A stretch of 19,623 nucleotides of DNA from Actinomycetales bacterium (GCA_012514545.1 JAAZAC010000014.1:1-19623); one strand, 5' to 3'. Positions 1 to 7,405 are shown, numbered from the stretch's first letter. The notes: a model not told the origin generated them from the letters alone. A program made the numbers and translations.

Positions 1-155
1 GCCTGCGCCGCCGCCTCCGCCGCGGCGCGCGCACCCGCCGCCCAGCCGGCCGCGAAGCCGGCGCGCTCGTCGTCGGCCCGGCGCGGGCTCGACAGCGGGG
101 CGGGCCGGAACGGGGTCGCGGTGGCGGCGGGAGCGGCCGGGCGGTCAGGCGACAT
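1..155 (-). CDS. fliH: Flagellar assembly protein FliH, N-terminal fragment (runs off left edge)
   Basis: Only the first 51 codons are in the window, read leftwards from an ATG at 155-153. The start lies inside fliG, an 11-base overlap. The fragment begins MSPDRPAAPAATATPFRPAP, a proline/alanine-rich tail. It continues into an ERAGFAAGWAAGARAAAEA stretch of glycine-spaced small residues with alternating alanines, typical of the FliH N-terminal helix with its GxxxG-like repeats. FliH normally dimerises, binds the export ATPase FliI and docks it to the C-ring of the flagellar type III export apparatus. Its position directly after fliG is the usual place for fliH in flgB-fliE-fliF-fliG-fliH operons. 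The identification rests on gene order and composition, because the conserved C-terminal domain lies outside the window. Confidence 0.75.
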   Translation of the reverse strand, partial: MSPDRPAAPAATATPFRPAPLSSPRRADDERAGFAAGWAAGARAAAEAAAQ

Positions 156-1152
156 ACTCGTCCTCGCCCTCGCGCCGGATGACGATCTGTCCGCTCTCCT
201 CGAGGCGGCGGATGACCTGCACCACGGACGCGCGGGCGTCCTCGACCATCGAGAGGCGGACCGGGCCGAGCAGGTCCATCTCCTCGAGCAGGTTCTCGCG
301 CGCCCGCTCGGACAGGTTGCGCATGATCTTGTCGCGGACCTCGCCCTCGACGCCCTTGAGCGCGGTGGCGAGCACGTTCGTCTCGACCTGGCGCAGCACG
401 AGCTGGATGGCCCGCTCCTCGAGCAGCACGATGTCCGCGAACACGAACATCCGGCTGCGCACCTCCTCGGCGAGCGAGGAGTCGCGCTGCTCGAGGCCCT
501 CGAGGATGAGCTTCTCCGTCGTCGGGTCCGTGCGGTTGATGATCTCCACGAGCGGCTGCACGCCGCCGACGGCGGCCATCTCCTGCGTGCTCAGCACCGC
601 CGAGGCCTTGCGCTGGAGGTTCTCCGCGACGACGGCGACGACGTCGGGCGCCGCCCGCTCCATGAGCGCGATCCGGTGCGCGACGTCCCCGGCGACCGCG
701 GGCGGCAGGCCCGTGATGATCGCCGACGCGTGGTCGGGCCGCAGGTGCGCGAGGACGAGCGCGATGGTCTGCGGGTGCTCGCCGGCGAGCAGGGAGACGA
801 CCTGCCGCGCGTCGGCGTACTGGAGGAACTCGAACGGCTGCCCGGCGAGCGACGTCGCGAGGCGCTCGAGCACGCTCTGCGCCCGGTCCCGCCCGAGGGA
901 GGCCTCGAGCACCTGCTGCGCGAAGCCGATGCCGCCGTGCCCGACGGCGCCCAGCGACTCCTGGTAGAACTCGTCGAGCACCGCCTGGGCGGTGGCGGGG
1001 TCCACGCGCTCGAGGCGCGCGATCTCCGCGGTCAGCTCCTCGATCTCGGCCTCGTCGAGCTGCGCCATGATGCGCGCCGCGGGCTCCCGCCCGAGCTGGA
1101 TGAGCAGGAGCGCGGCCTTCTGCGTGCCGCTGAGCATCCCGGTGCCGGCCAT
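145..1152 (-). CDS. fliG: Flagellar motor switch protein FliG
   Basis: This 335-residue protein is the rotor component of the C-ring that transmits torque from the stator and sets rotation direction. The N-terminal domain (about 1-100, starting MAGTGMLSGTQKAALLLIQL) binds the FliF C-terminus. The middle domain carries the diagnostic EHPQT motif in LLAGEHPQTIALVLAHL, which in the family contacts FliM. The C-terminal domain ends with a charged torque helix region (LSERARENLLEEM, then LGPVRLSMVEDA). The length is normal for the family. The ATG at 1152-1150 overlaps the fliF stop in a TGATG arrangement, so translation is probably coupled to fliF. A second ATG five codons in (MLSGTQK) is possible. 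The downstream fliH start lies inside the 3' end of this gene. Confidence 0.97.
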   Translation of the reverse strand: MAGTGMLSGTQKAALLLIQLGREPAARIMAQLDEAEIEELTAEIARLERVDPATAQAVLDEFYQESLGAVGHGGIGFAQQVLEASLGRDRAQSVLERLATSLAGQPFEFLQYADARQVVSLLAGEHPQTIALVLAHLRPDHASAIITGLPPAVAGDVAHRIALMERAAPDVVAVVAENLQRKASAVLSTQEMAAVGGVQPLVEIINRTDPTTEKLILEGLEQRDSSLAEEVRSRMFVFADIVLLEERAIQLVLRQVETNVLATALKGVEGEVRDKIMRNLSERARENLLEEMDLLGPVRLSMVEDARASVVQVIRRLEESGQIVIRREGEDEYVA

Positions 1153-2732
1153 CAGCGCCGCCCACCCACGAGCCAGCCGCGGAGGACCTCGGCCACCTCG
1201 GCCGGCTGCTCGGCCGCGAGGGCGAGGAGCTCGTCGCGGCGCGCCTCGAGCGAGTCCGCCGGCGCGCCGGTCGGCGGCGCCGCCGCGAGCGCGGGCACGT
1301 CGGCGCCCTGCTCGAGCGCCTCCGCCTTGCGGGCCTCGAGCATCTGCAGGATGCCGAGGTCGAGCGCCTCGCGGCGGGCCCGGCGGCTGCGCCGGGCGGC
1401 CAGCAGCGCGAGCGCGATCACCCCGAGGACGATGACGAGCGCGAGCGCGCCGGACCGGATGAGGCTCTCGGTCCGTTCCTGCTGCGCCAGCTCGTCCGCG
1501 GCGGCGAGGGCCTCGGCGGCCTGCTCGGCCGTCGTCGTGTCGAACTCCATGCGCGTGACGGAGACGACGTCGCCGCGCTCGGGGTCGATGCCCGCGGCGG
1601 CCGCGACGGCCTCCTCGAGGCGGCTCATCTGGAGCCCGCCCGCCACCGCCTCGTTGACGACGACGGACACGGACTGCCGGCGGACGCTGCCGGGCGCCGT
1701 CGTCAGCTCCTCGCGGACCGTGCTCACCGCGTTGTTGACCGTCTCGGTCTCGCGGCGGTACTCGCCCGCGCCCTGGTCCTGCGTCGGCACCGCGATGTTG
1801 TCCGGGCCGAGGACACCGCCCGCCGACGAGCCCGTGCCCGTGTACTCCTCCACGGTGGTCGCCGAGGAGACGGGCGGCTGGTCGGGGTCGGTCTCGACGG
1901 TCTCGGTCGTGCGGACCGCGCGGTCGAAGTCGAGGACGGCGTTGACGCTCACGACGGCGTTGCCCGGCCCGACGAGCTTGTCGAGCATCGCCTGCACGCT
2001 GGTCGCGACGCGGGCCTCGTACTCGCCCGTGCGCCCGTCCGCGAGGCCGTCCGTCGCGGTGCCGCCGATCGCCGACAGCACGCGGCCCTCGGCGTCGATG
2101 ACCGCGACGTCGGACGGCGACATGCCCTCGATGCCCGCGGACACGAGGTGCACGATCGACTGGACCTTGGCCTGGTCCATCGTCGCGCCCGGCTTCGTGC
2201 GGACGAACACCGACGCCGTCGGGTCGGCCTTCTGGTCGACGAAGACGCTCTCCTCGGGCAGCGCGAGCTTGACGGTCGCGGCGTCCACGCCCTGGATCGC
2301 GCTGATCGTGCGGGCGAGCTCGCCCTCGAGCGCGCGCTGGTAGGTGACCTGCTGCTGGAAGTCGGAGCTGGTCATGCCCATGTCGTCGAGGAGCGAGTAG
2401 CCGCCCTCGGACGCGGTGGGCAGGCCGGCGGCGGCGACCTCGAGGCGCATCTCGTACAGCCGGTCGGCCGGCACGAGGATGGTGCGCCCGCCGTCGGTGA
2501 GCTCGTAGGGCACGCCCGCCGACTCGAGGTGGTCGACGATCGCGCTCGCGTCCGAGCCGGACAGGTCCGCGAAGAGCGGGCTGTACGTCGGCCGCGCGAG
2601 CCACGAGGACAGGGCGAGCGCGCCGAGCAGCAGCACCGCGACGCCGATGATGCCGAGCGTGCGCTGGGCGACGGTGAACTCGCGCAGGGTCGCCTGGAGG
2701 CGCCCGAGCAGTCCGCTGATCTGCGCTGCCAT
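1152..2732 (-). CDS. fliF: Flagellar MS-ring protein FliF
   Basis: This 526-residue membrane protein forms the MS-ring, the base on which the rotor and export gate assemble. A first membrane helix lies at about residues 26-46 (LGIIGVAVLLLGALALSSWL). Next come the YscJ/FliF ring-building domains, with typical stretches such as PTYSPLFADLSGSDASAI and ALPEESVFVDQKADPTASVF. A second membrane helix follows at about 427-446, then a basic and acidic cytoplasmic tail ending near residue 526. The tail end (DELLALAAEQPAEVAEVLRGW) is the segment that binds the FliG N-terminal domain in this family. The start ATG overlaps the fliE stop (TGATG) and the stop overlaps the fliG start (TGATG). The length is typical and all expected parts are present. 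Confidence 0.97.
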   Translation of the reverse strand: MAAQISGLLGRLQATLREFTVAQRTLGIIGVAVLLLGALALSSWLARPTYSPLFADLSGSDASAIVDHLESAGVPYELTDGGRTILVPADRLYEMRLEVAAAGLPTASEGGYSLLDDMGMTSSDFQQQVTYQRALEGELARTISAIQGVDAATVKLALPEESVFVDQKADPTASVFVRTKPGATMDQAKVQSIVHLVSAGIEGMSPSDVAVIDAEGRVLSAIGGTATDGLADGRTGEYEARVATSVQAMLDKLVGPGNAVVSVNAVLDFDRAVRTTETVETDPDQPPVSSATTVEEYTGTGSSAGGVLGPDNIAVPTQDQGAGEYRRETETVNNAVSTVREELTTAPGSVRRQSVSVVVNEAVAGGLQMSRLEEAVAAAAGIDPERGDVVSVTRMEFDTTTAEQAAEALAAADELAQQERTESLIRSGALALVIVLGVIALALLAARRSRRARREALDLGILQMLEARKAEALEQGADVPALAAAPPTGAPADSLEARRDELLALAAEQPAEVAEVLRGWLVGGRR

Positions 2733-3070
2733 CAGGCCTGCATCCTCATGATCTCGTTGAACGCCTCGACGGCCTTGTTGCGGATCGCCGCGGTGAGCTC
2801 GAGCGCGACGCTCGCCTGGGTGGCCGCGATCGTGTAGTCGTGCACGTCGTCGAGGTCACCGGTGACGGCGCGGATCGCGAGCTCGTCGGACCGCGACTGC
2901 AGCGCCTGGAGCTGGTCGATCGCGCCCGTGACGTCGGGGAACACGGCGCCGGCCACGTCGCCCGCGCGGCCCGTCGCCGTCGTCGGGAGGGACTGCTGGG
3001 CGCCGCCCAGGGCGGCGACGTCCGCGTACGCGGCGAGGCCGCCGACGGCGGACACGGGGGAGATGCTCAT
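2732..3070 (-). CDS. fliE: Flagellar hook-basal body protein FliE
   Basis: This small protein (112 residues) joins the MS-ring to the proximal rod and is exported by the flagellar type III system. The C-terminal half shows the FliE signature: SDELAIRAVTGDLDDVHDYT, then ALELTAAIRNKAVEAFNEIM followed by RMQA, the conserved terminal helix that packs with the rod. The N-terminal 45 residues are alanine/glycine-rich and poorly conserved, as usual. It sits between flgC and fliF, as in most bacteria. Both junctions are TGATG overlaps, which fixes the start at the ATG 3070-3068. Length and position make the call secure. Confidence 0.95.
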   Translation of the reverse strand: MSISPVSAVGGLAAYADVAALGGAQQSLPTTATGRAGDVAGAVFPDVTGAIDQLQALQSRSDELAIRAVTGDLDDVHDYTIAATQASVALELTAAIRNKAVEAFNEIMRMQA

Positions 3071-3462
3071 CAGGACCGTCCGATCTGCAGCGCCGCCTGG
3101 TAGGCCTCGCGCGCGCGGTCGACGACCGCGGCGTTCGCCTGGTAGCCGCGCTGCGCCATGATCAGCTGCGTCATCTGGCTGGCCATGTCGATGTCGGGGT
3201 AGCGGACGTAGCCCTCGGCGTCGGCGAGGGGGTGGCCGGGCTCGTAGACGAGCCGGCCCTCCGCGCTGCCGAGGGCGATGCCCGCGACCTGGGTGCCGCC
3301 GCCCGGCATGGGCTTGGCGACGACGTAGCGGGTCTGGAACGCGTCCTCGCTCGTGCGTCGCACGGTGTTGACGTTGGCGAGGTTGTCGCTGATCGCGTCG
3401 ATCCACTTGCGGTAGACGGTCAGGCCCGTCCCCGCGACTCCGATGGCGCCGAAGATGGTCAT
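3070..3462 (-). CDS. flgC: Flagellar proximal rod protein FlgC
   Basis: This 130-residue rod protein is part of the drive shaft and is exported by the flagellar type III system. The N-terminus MTIFGAIGVAGTGLTVYRKW followed by IDAISDNLANVNTVRRTSEDAF holds the rod/hook consensus (SDNLAN-N), here with the usual FlgC ending NTVR. The C-terminal helix VDRAREAYQAALQIGRS and the MTQLIMAQRGYQANA segment are the paired terminal helix of the family. Length is within the normal range of about 130-140. The start ATG overlaps the flgB stop by four bases (ATGA), and the stop overlaps the fliE start (TGATG). No anomalies seen. Confidence 0.96.
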   Translation of the reverse strand: MTIFGAIGVAGTGLTVYRKWIDAISDNLANVNTVRRTSEDAFQTRYVVAKPMPGGGTQVAGIALGSAEGRLVYEPGHPLADAEGYVRYPDIDMASQMTQLIMAQRGYQANAAVVDRAREAYQAALQIGRS

Positions 3463-3812
3463 GACGTCCTCATCGCGATGCGCAGCTTCTCGAACGTGCC
3501 GTCCACCGCCCGCGTGGCGAGCTGGTAGCGGAGGTTCGTCTCGATCGCGGAGAGGGTCTCCGTGTCGAGGTTGACGTTGTTGCCGTCGGGCCGGCCGGGC
3601 TCGAGCGAGCGGGCCACCGTGGGCGTCACGGCGCCGGTGCCCTCGCGCACGGCCTCGGCGAGGGAGGCCTCGAAGGACACGCGGCCCGCGCGGAAGCCGG
3701 GGGTCTGGACGTTCGCGATGTTGTCGGCGATGACGCGCTGGCGCATCGACAACCCGTCGAGCGCGCTGTTGAGCGCGACGAACGTCACCGAGGTGAACGC
3801 TGAGTCGATCAC
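3459..3812 (-). CDS. flgB: Flagellar proximal rod protein FlgB
   Basis: This 117-residue rod protein is the first gene of the leftward rod/MS-ring/switch operon. Family hallmarks are LDGLSMRQRVIADNIANVQT followed by PGF (the ANNIANVNTPGY-like rod signature) and DGNNVNLDTETLSAIETNLR in the C-terminal half. The start is taken as GTG at 3812-3810, giving MIDSAFTSVTFVALNSALDG. An AGGGAC ribosome site lies about six bases upstream, and the protein length then fits the family. The frame stays open further upstream to an ATG near 3890, but that segment overlaps the sigma-28 promoter found at 3887-3913 and has no family similarity. About 169 bp separate it from the preceding gene, so it heads its own transcription unit. 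Confidence 0.95.
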   Translation of the reverse strand: MIDSAFTSVTFVALNSALDGLSMRQRVIADNIANVQTPGFRAGRVSFEASLAEAVREGTGAVTPTVARSLEPGRPDGNNVNLDTETLSAIETNLRYQLATRAVDGTFEKLRIAMRTS

Positions 3813-3886
3813 GGCCGGTCCCTGGGGGTGCAGACGGTGGGTGGCCGGTCCGTGGCCGAGGTGCGAGCAGTCCGTGCTCGACCGGC

Positions 3887-3913
3887 CCATCGGCCGCGCC
3901 GGGGACCGTGTGA
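3887..3913 (-). promoter_or_regulatory. Sigma-28 (FliA/WhiG-type) promoter of the flgB operon
   Basis: On the minus strand the -35 box is CTCAC (TCAC at 3913-3910) and the -10 box is GCCGATGG (3894-3887), separated by exactly 15 bases. This matches the other four flagellar promoters in the window. Established sigma-28 promoters read TAAA-N15-GCCGATAA, so the -10 is conserved and the -35 differs. Transcription should start near 3880, leaving a leader of roughly 70 bases before the flgB GTG. Confidence 0.8.
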
Positions 3914-3941
3914 GAAGTCCGGGCGGGCCGAGTCGCGCACT

Positions 3942-3957
3942 TCACCCGGTCGGGTGA
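3942..3957. promoter_or_regulatory. 16-bp perfect dyad TCACCCG-GT-CGGGTGA, candidate operator upstream of the flgB promoter
   Basis: The sequence TCACCCGGTCGGGTGA is a perfect inverted repeat of seven bases per arm around GT, centred about 37 bases upstream of the flgB -35 box. A matching dyad (CACCCGAACGGGTG) lies upstream of the flgN promoter at 8602-8615. The two-base centre makes a poor RNA hairpin, so a protein-binding site is favoured over a terminator for the gene ending at 3982. A weak terminator role is not excluded. The half-sites resemble those of the c-di-GMP-responsive regulator BldD (TNACNC/GNGTNA) but with wider spacing. Confidence 0.5.
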
Positions 3958-3981
3958 CGGCCGCCCCCGCGGCGTCGCCGG

Positions 3982-4311
3982 TCAGGCGGGCGTGTCGACG
4001 TACACCGGGGCGGACTCGCCCCGGGCGCGCATGCCCTGCGCGGCGCGCGCGTGGCGCCGGGCCAGCGCGGCGGCCTCGCCCATGCGGCGCGCGGTCTCGA
4101 GCTGGCGCTCGAGCAGGGCGCGCGCCCGGTCCGCGAGCTCGGCCGGCAGGGGCCCCAGCCCCACGGGCGGCTGCCACGGGTCCGGCGGGTCGAGCGCGGC
4201 GTCGCGCAGCGCGAGCATCTGCTCGGCCAGCCCGAGGTCGACCTCGAGGGCCTCGAGCGCGGCCTCCCAGGCGCGCACCCAGTCCTGCCGGTCGGCGTCG
4301 GCCACGCTCAC
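3982..4311 (-). CDS. Small helical protein downstream of fliS; possible FliT-like flagellar chaperone
   Basis: This protein of 109 residues is not recognised from sequence alone. It opens MSVADADRQDWVRAWEAALE and is predicted to be two or three amphipathic helices. These are interrupted by a proline-rich turn at about 41-57 (DPPDPWQPPVGLGPLP), then LADRARALLERQLETARRMG, and a short unstructured tail. FliT chaperones of FliD are short all-helical proteins encoded right after fliS, so position and shape fit that role, but this is inference. The start is GTG 4311-4309, overlapping the fliS stop as GTGA. A second GTG two codons on (4305) is better spaced from the GGGAGGGG ribosome site. It is the last gene of the fliD-fliS unit, with about 170 non-coding bases following. 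Confidence 0.7.
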   Translation of the reverse strand: MSVADADRQDWVRAWEAALEALEVDLGLAEQMLALRDAALDPPDPWQPPVGLGPLPAELADRARALLERQLETARRMGEAAALARRHARAAQGMRARGESAPVYVDTPA

Positions 4312-4760
4312 CCCTCCCAGACCGCCGGGGTGCCGCCCGACGCCGGCGTGTGCGCGACCTCGAGCGGCGTCGCCGTGGCGGCGAGCTGGTTCGCGGCCTC
4401 GCGCCACGCGTCGCGCAGCGGCTCGACGAGCTCGCGGCAGGCCGCGGTGCGGTCGGGGTCGCCGCTGACGTTCGCACCGACGAGCTCGGTGAGCAGGAAG
4501 GTGTAGACGCTCATGAGGTGCGCCGCGCCGTCCCACGCGTCGACGTCGAGCGAGGCGGCGAGCTCGCTGACGATGTCCTGCGCGTGCACGAGGTGCTGCC
4601 CGGCCGCGGCGCGGTCGCCGACCTGCTGCTCCGCCTCGGCGCGCTGGAGGTCCAGCACGAGCCGGTCGTAGAGCATCGTCAGGAGCTTGGCGGGGCTGGC
4701 CGTCGCGACGGCGTCGTCGAGGTACCGGGTCCGCAGGGTGCCGTAGTCCATCGCTTCCAT
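4308..4760 (-). CDS. fliS: Flagellin export chaperone FliS
   Basis: This protein of 150 residues (147 if the second ATG at 4751 is used, giving MDYGTLRTRYLDDAV) caps the flagellin C-terminus in the cytoplasm and prevents early polymerisation. The FliS hallmarks are visible: a tyrosine-containing N-terminus (RTRYLDDAVATASPAKLLTM), then LYDRLVLDLQRAEAEQQVGD, a HLVHAQDIVSELAASLD helix, and LMSVYTFLLTELVGANVSGD in the third helix. The C-terminal tail (about 25 residues, ending ASGGTPAVWEG) is rich in small residues and probably disordered. The start overlaps the fliD stop (TGATG) and the stop overlaps the next gene (GTGA), so the three genes are one coupled unit. Gene order fliD-fliS is standard. 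Confidence 0.95.
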   Translation of the reverse strand: MEAMDYGTLRTRYLDDAVATASPAKLLTMLYDRLVLDLQRAEAEQQVGDRAAAGQHLVHAQDIVSELAASLDVDAWDGAAHLMSVYTFLLTELVGANVSGDPDRTAACRELVEPLRDAWREAANQLAATATPLEVAHTPASGGTPAVWEG

Positions 4761-6157
4761 CACTTCGACGTCGACCAGGTGGGCAGGGACGCGAGCTGGC
4801 TCGCGAGCCAGGTCGACTGGGAGGTGAGCCGGGACAGGGTCGTCTCCAGCGTGGCGTACGTGCGCTCGAGGGCCGCGCGGCGCAGCTCGAGGCGCCGGTC
4901 CCAGCTGTCGATCTGGTCCCCGAGGTCCTTGACCAGGCTCTCCTGGCTCTGGATCCGGAGCGTCAGGGTGCCCTCGTGCTTGTCCGAGGTCGCGGTCGCG
5001 ACGTCGGCCACCCGCTGCGCGAGGCCGGCGACGACCGCCTGCACCTTCGCCGGGTCGGCGGCGAGCGCGGCGCTGAACGCCGCCTCGTCGAACGTGAACG
5101 TCCCGTCGCGGCCGAGCACGATGCCGACGCTCGACGGCGAGGTGCCGTCGACGGGGTAGGAGGCGGCCTCGACGAGCCGCTGCTGCAGCGAGCGCACCGC
5201 CGTGTCGCCGGTGAACAGGCCGCCGGTGACGGACGTCGTGCCGTCGGCGCCCGTCGTCGACGTCACCGCGGTGCGCGAGGCGATCTCCGACAGCACGACC
5301 CCGAGCCCGCTGACGAGGTTCTTCGCGAGGTTCTTCAGCGCGGCCTCGTCGCGGGCGACGGTGACGGTGACGGTCTCGTCGGGCTCGGTGACCTTCGCGA
5401 CGGTGACGTCGACGCCCGTGATGAGGCCGGAGAACGTGTTGGACGACTGGGTGAACGAGCGCTCGAGCCCGGGCACGCCCTTCCAGAGCGTGACGGTCGC
5501 GTCGGTCGCCGCGTGCACGAGGGTGGTGTCGAGGCGCGGCGCCGTGCCGGCGGCCACCTCCTCCGCCGTCCCCGCGAAGACCTTGAAGTTGCCGGCGGAG
5601 CCCGTCGTCGTCCCGGTGAACTGGAGCCGGTACATGGGCGTCTCGCCGTTGGTCACGCGGACGACGGTGACCTTCACGCCGGCGTCGGCGGCGGCGTTGA
5701 GCGCGTCCGCGATGTCGGCGAGGCTGCCCGACGTCGGCTCCACGGTGACGAGGCGGCCGTCGGCCGTGCGCACGGTCACCGCGGGTGGCATGCCCGTGAC
5801 GAGGGAGCCGTCGTCGCGCACCTGGGCGGACACCGCGACGCGGGCCGTGGCGACGGAGTCCACGGAGAAGCTGAGGGAGCCGGCCTGCGCGCCGGCGGTC
5901 GTCGTCGCGGTCACGGCCGACGACGACGAGGTCGCCCGGTACGCGTCCCACGACGTGGCCTTCGCGGCCGCGGCGGCGTTCTCCGCGAGCGAGGCGACCT
6001 TGACGTTGAGCGCCTGGAGCGCGCTGACGAGGCTCTGGGCCGTCGAGGACTTCTGCTTGAGGACCGCCTGCGGCGCCGCCTCGAGCTGCATGAGCGAGTT
6101 GATGAGCGACGTCGTGTCGAGGCCGCTGACGAGGCCGTCGATGCCGAGCGTGGCCAC
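4760..6157 (-). CDS. fliD: Flagellar filament cap protein FliD
   Basis: This 465-residue protein is the hook-associated protein 2, which forms the filament cap and helps each flagellin fold at the tip. The N-terminus MATLGIDGLVSGLDTTSLIN followed by SLMQLEAAPQAVLKQKSS is the typical FliD start, and the next 60 residues form the expected coiled-coil leg. The C-terminal domain ends RLELRRAALERTYATLETTL followed by SRLTSQSTWLASQLASL, the conserved FliD_C helix. The middle region is beta-rich with many Thr/Val, as for the head domains. The start is GTG 6157-6155 with a GGAAGGGAG ribosome site six bases upstream. It is transcribed from its own sigma-28 promoter (6208-6234) and is overlapped by fliS at its end. 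Confidence 0.96.
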   Translation of the reverse strand: MATLGIDGLVSGLDTTSLINSLMQLEAAPQAVLKQKSSTAQSLVSALQALNVKVASLAENAAAAAKATSWDAYRATSSSSAVTATTTAGAQAGSLSFSVDSVATARVAVSAQVRDDGSLVTGMPPAVTVRTADGRLVTVEPTSGSLADIADALNAAADAGVKVTVVRVTNGETPMYRLQFTGTTTGSAGNFKVFAGTAEEVAAGTAPRLDTTLVHAATDATVTLWKGVPGLERSFTQSSNTFSGLITGVDVTVAKVTEPDETVTVTVARDEAALKNLAKNLVSGLGVVLSEIASRTAVTSTTGADGTTSVTGGLFTGDTAVRSLQQRLVEAASYPVDGTSPSSVGIVLGRDGTFTFDEAAFSAALAADPAKVQAVVAGLAQRVADVATATSDKHEGTLTLRIQSQESLVKDLGDQIDSWDRRLELRRAALERTYATLETTLSRLTSQSTWLASQLASLPTWSTSK

Positions 6158-6207
6158 GGTCGGCTCCCTTCCTGGCGCTCGAGGTGGATCGGGTGGTGCC
6201 GTCTACG

Positions 6208-6234
6208 GGATCGGCCGGCGGCGGAGAACTGTGA
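6208..6234 (-). promoter_or_regulatory. Sigma-28 (FliA/WhiG-type) promoter of fliD
   Basis: On the minus strand, CTCAC (TCAC at 6234-6231) precedes GCCGATCC (6215-6208) with exactly 15 bases between. The -10 has the conserved GCCGAT core but ends CC rather than GA or GG. The boxes sit inside the 6210-6255 inverted repeat: the -10 core is the end of one arm and the -35 is in the loop. The start of transcription would be near 6201, giving a leader of about 45 bases before the fliD GTG. Confidence 0.7.
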
Positions 6235-6255
6235 GCACTCCCGCCGCCGGCCGAT
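6210..6255 (-). terminator. 15-bp perfect hairpin after fliC, likely intrinsic terminator overlapping the fliD promoter
   Basis: ATCGGCCGGCGGCGG (6210-6224) is exactly complementary to CCGCCGCCGGCCGAT (6241-6255), with a 16-base loop. The stem begins 35 bases beyond the fliC stop. There is no clear U-run after it, which is common for actinobacterial terminators. The stem strength and position favour termination of the abundant flagellin message. The same DNA contains the fliD -35 and -10 boxes. Confidence 0.7.
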
Positions 6256-6289
6256 GCCGGACTGAGCCGCCCTCAGGGGGCGGGGTCGA

Positions 6290-7405
6290 TCACCGCAGGA
6301 GCGAGAGGACGCTCTGCGGGATCTGGTTGGCCTGCGCGAGCATCGCCGTGCCGGCCTGGGACAGGATCTGCGCCCGCGTGAAGTTGACCATCTCCTGGGC
6401 CATGTCGGTGTCGCGGATCCGGCTCTCCGACGCGGACAGGTTCTCGACCGCGACGTTGAGGTTCTTGATGGTGTGGTCGAAGCGGTTCTGCACGGCACCG
6501 AGGCCCGCACGAGCGGTCGAGACCTGCTTGATGGCCTCGTCGATGGCCGTGATCGCCGCGGAGGCGCCGCCACCGGGGACGTTCTCGGTCGCCGCGGCGA
6601 CACCGAAGACCGTCGGCTGCGCCGTGATGGTGCCACCGAGGGTGACCTTGCCGAACTCGTCCACCTTCGCCGTGTAGGCGGTGTTGGCGAGGGCGGCGTC
6701 GAGGGCGGACTGCACCAGCGCGAAGTTCGCCTGGGCGGCCGCCGGGGTCTCGCCGCCGTCCCAGCCGGACAGGTCGACCGCGAACGTCGTGCCGTTGATG
6801 ACGACGGTCGACGTGGTCGGGGCGGCCGCGCCGGCCAGGTCGATGGCGCCGGTGTACTGCGTGGACGCGGCGGTGACGTCGACCGTGTCGACGCCGAGGC
6901 CGGCCGCGCTCATCGACGTGCCGATCGAGACGCTGATCGTCTCGCCGACGTTGGCGCCCACCTGGAAGGTGCCGGTGTAGTTGCCGTCGAGCAGCTTGGT
7001 GCCGTTGAACTTCGTCGTGTCGGCGATCCGGGTCAGCTCGTCCTTCAGCTGCGTGATCTCCGACTGGATGTTGCTCTTGGCGTCCGCCGAGAGGCCGCCC
7101 TCGTTGGCCGCCTGCACCGACAGGTCACGCATCCGCTGGAGGATCGCGTGCGTCTCGGTGAGGGCACCCTCAGCGGTCTGGACGACGGAGATGCCGTCCT
7201 GCGCGTTGCGCACGGCGACCTTGAGGCCGCCGATCTGCGAGCGCAGACCCTCGGAGATCGCCAGACCCGCGGCGTCGTCCGCCGCGCGGTTGATCCGGAA
7301 GCCCGACGAGAGCTTCTCGAGCGACCGGGCGAGGTCGTTCTGCGTGTTGGACAGGTTGCGGTAGCTGTTGATCGCCGCGATGTTCTGGTTGATCGAGAGA
7401 CCCAT
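6290..7405 (-). CDS. fliC: Flagellin
   Basis: This protein of 371 residues is the filament subunit. The N-terminal D0/D1 region is classical: MGLSINQNIAAINSYRNLSN, then SLEKLSSGFRINRAADDAAG followed by LAISEGLRSQI, and ANEGGLSADAKSNIQSEI. The C-terminal D1/D0 region is equally typical: LGAVQNRFDHTIKNLNVAVE, SASESRIRDTDMAQEMVNFT, and an AMLAQANQIPQSVLSLLR end. Between about 150 and 285 is a variable Thr/Ala/Gly-rich surface domain of modest size. The start is ATG 7405-7403 with a very strong GGAGGAG ribosome site, which suits a highly expressed gene. A longer in-frame start at 7468 falls on the promoter and is rejected. The gene is flanked by its own sigma-28 promoter and a strong hairpin, so it is probably monocistronic. 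Confidence 0.98.
   Translation of the reverse strand: MGLSINQNIAAINSYRNLSNTQNDLARSLEKLSSGFRINRAADDAAGLAISEGLRSQIGGLKVAVRNAQDGISVVQTAEGALTETHAILQRMRDLSVQAANEGGLSADAKSNIQSEITQLKDELTRIADTTKFNGTKLLDGNYTGTFQVGANVGETISVSIGTSMSAAGLGVDTVDVTAASTQYTGAIDLAGAAAPTTSTVVINGTTFAVDLSGWDGGETPAAAQANFALVQSALDAALANTAYTAKVDEFGKVTLGGTITAQPTVFGVAAATENVPGGGASAAITAIDEAIKQVSTARAGLGAVQNRFDHTIKNLNVAVENLSASESRIRDTDMAQEMVNFTRAQILSQAGTAMLAQANQIPQSVLSLLR

Noticed and set aside
121..2343. Plus-strand open frame of 740 codons opposite fliG and fliF
   Set aside because: Antisense shadow; fliG and fliF are unambiguous on the minus strand.
2643..2650. GCCGATGA on the plus strand within fliF
   Set aside because: No TCAC 15 bases upstream, inside a coding region and pointing against the gene. 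The same applies to copies near 16070 and 16909.
3813..3890. Extended N-terminus for flgB from an ATG near 3890
   Set aside because: The ATG falls in the -10 box, the added residues do not resemble FlgB, and GTG 3812 has a ribosome site.
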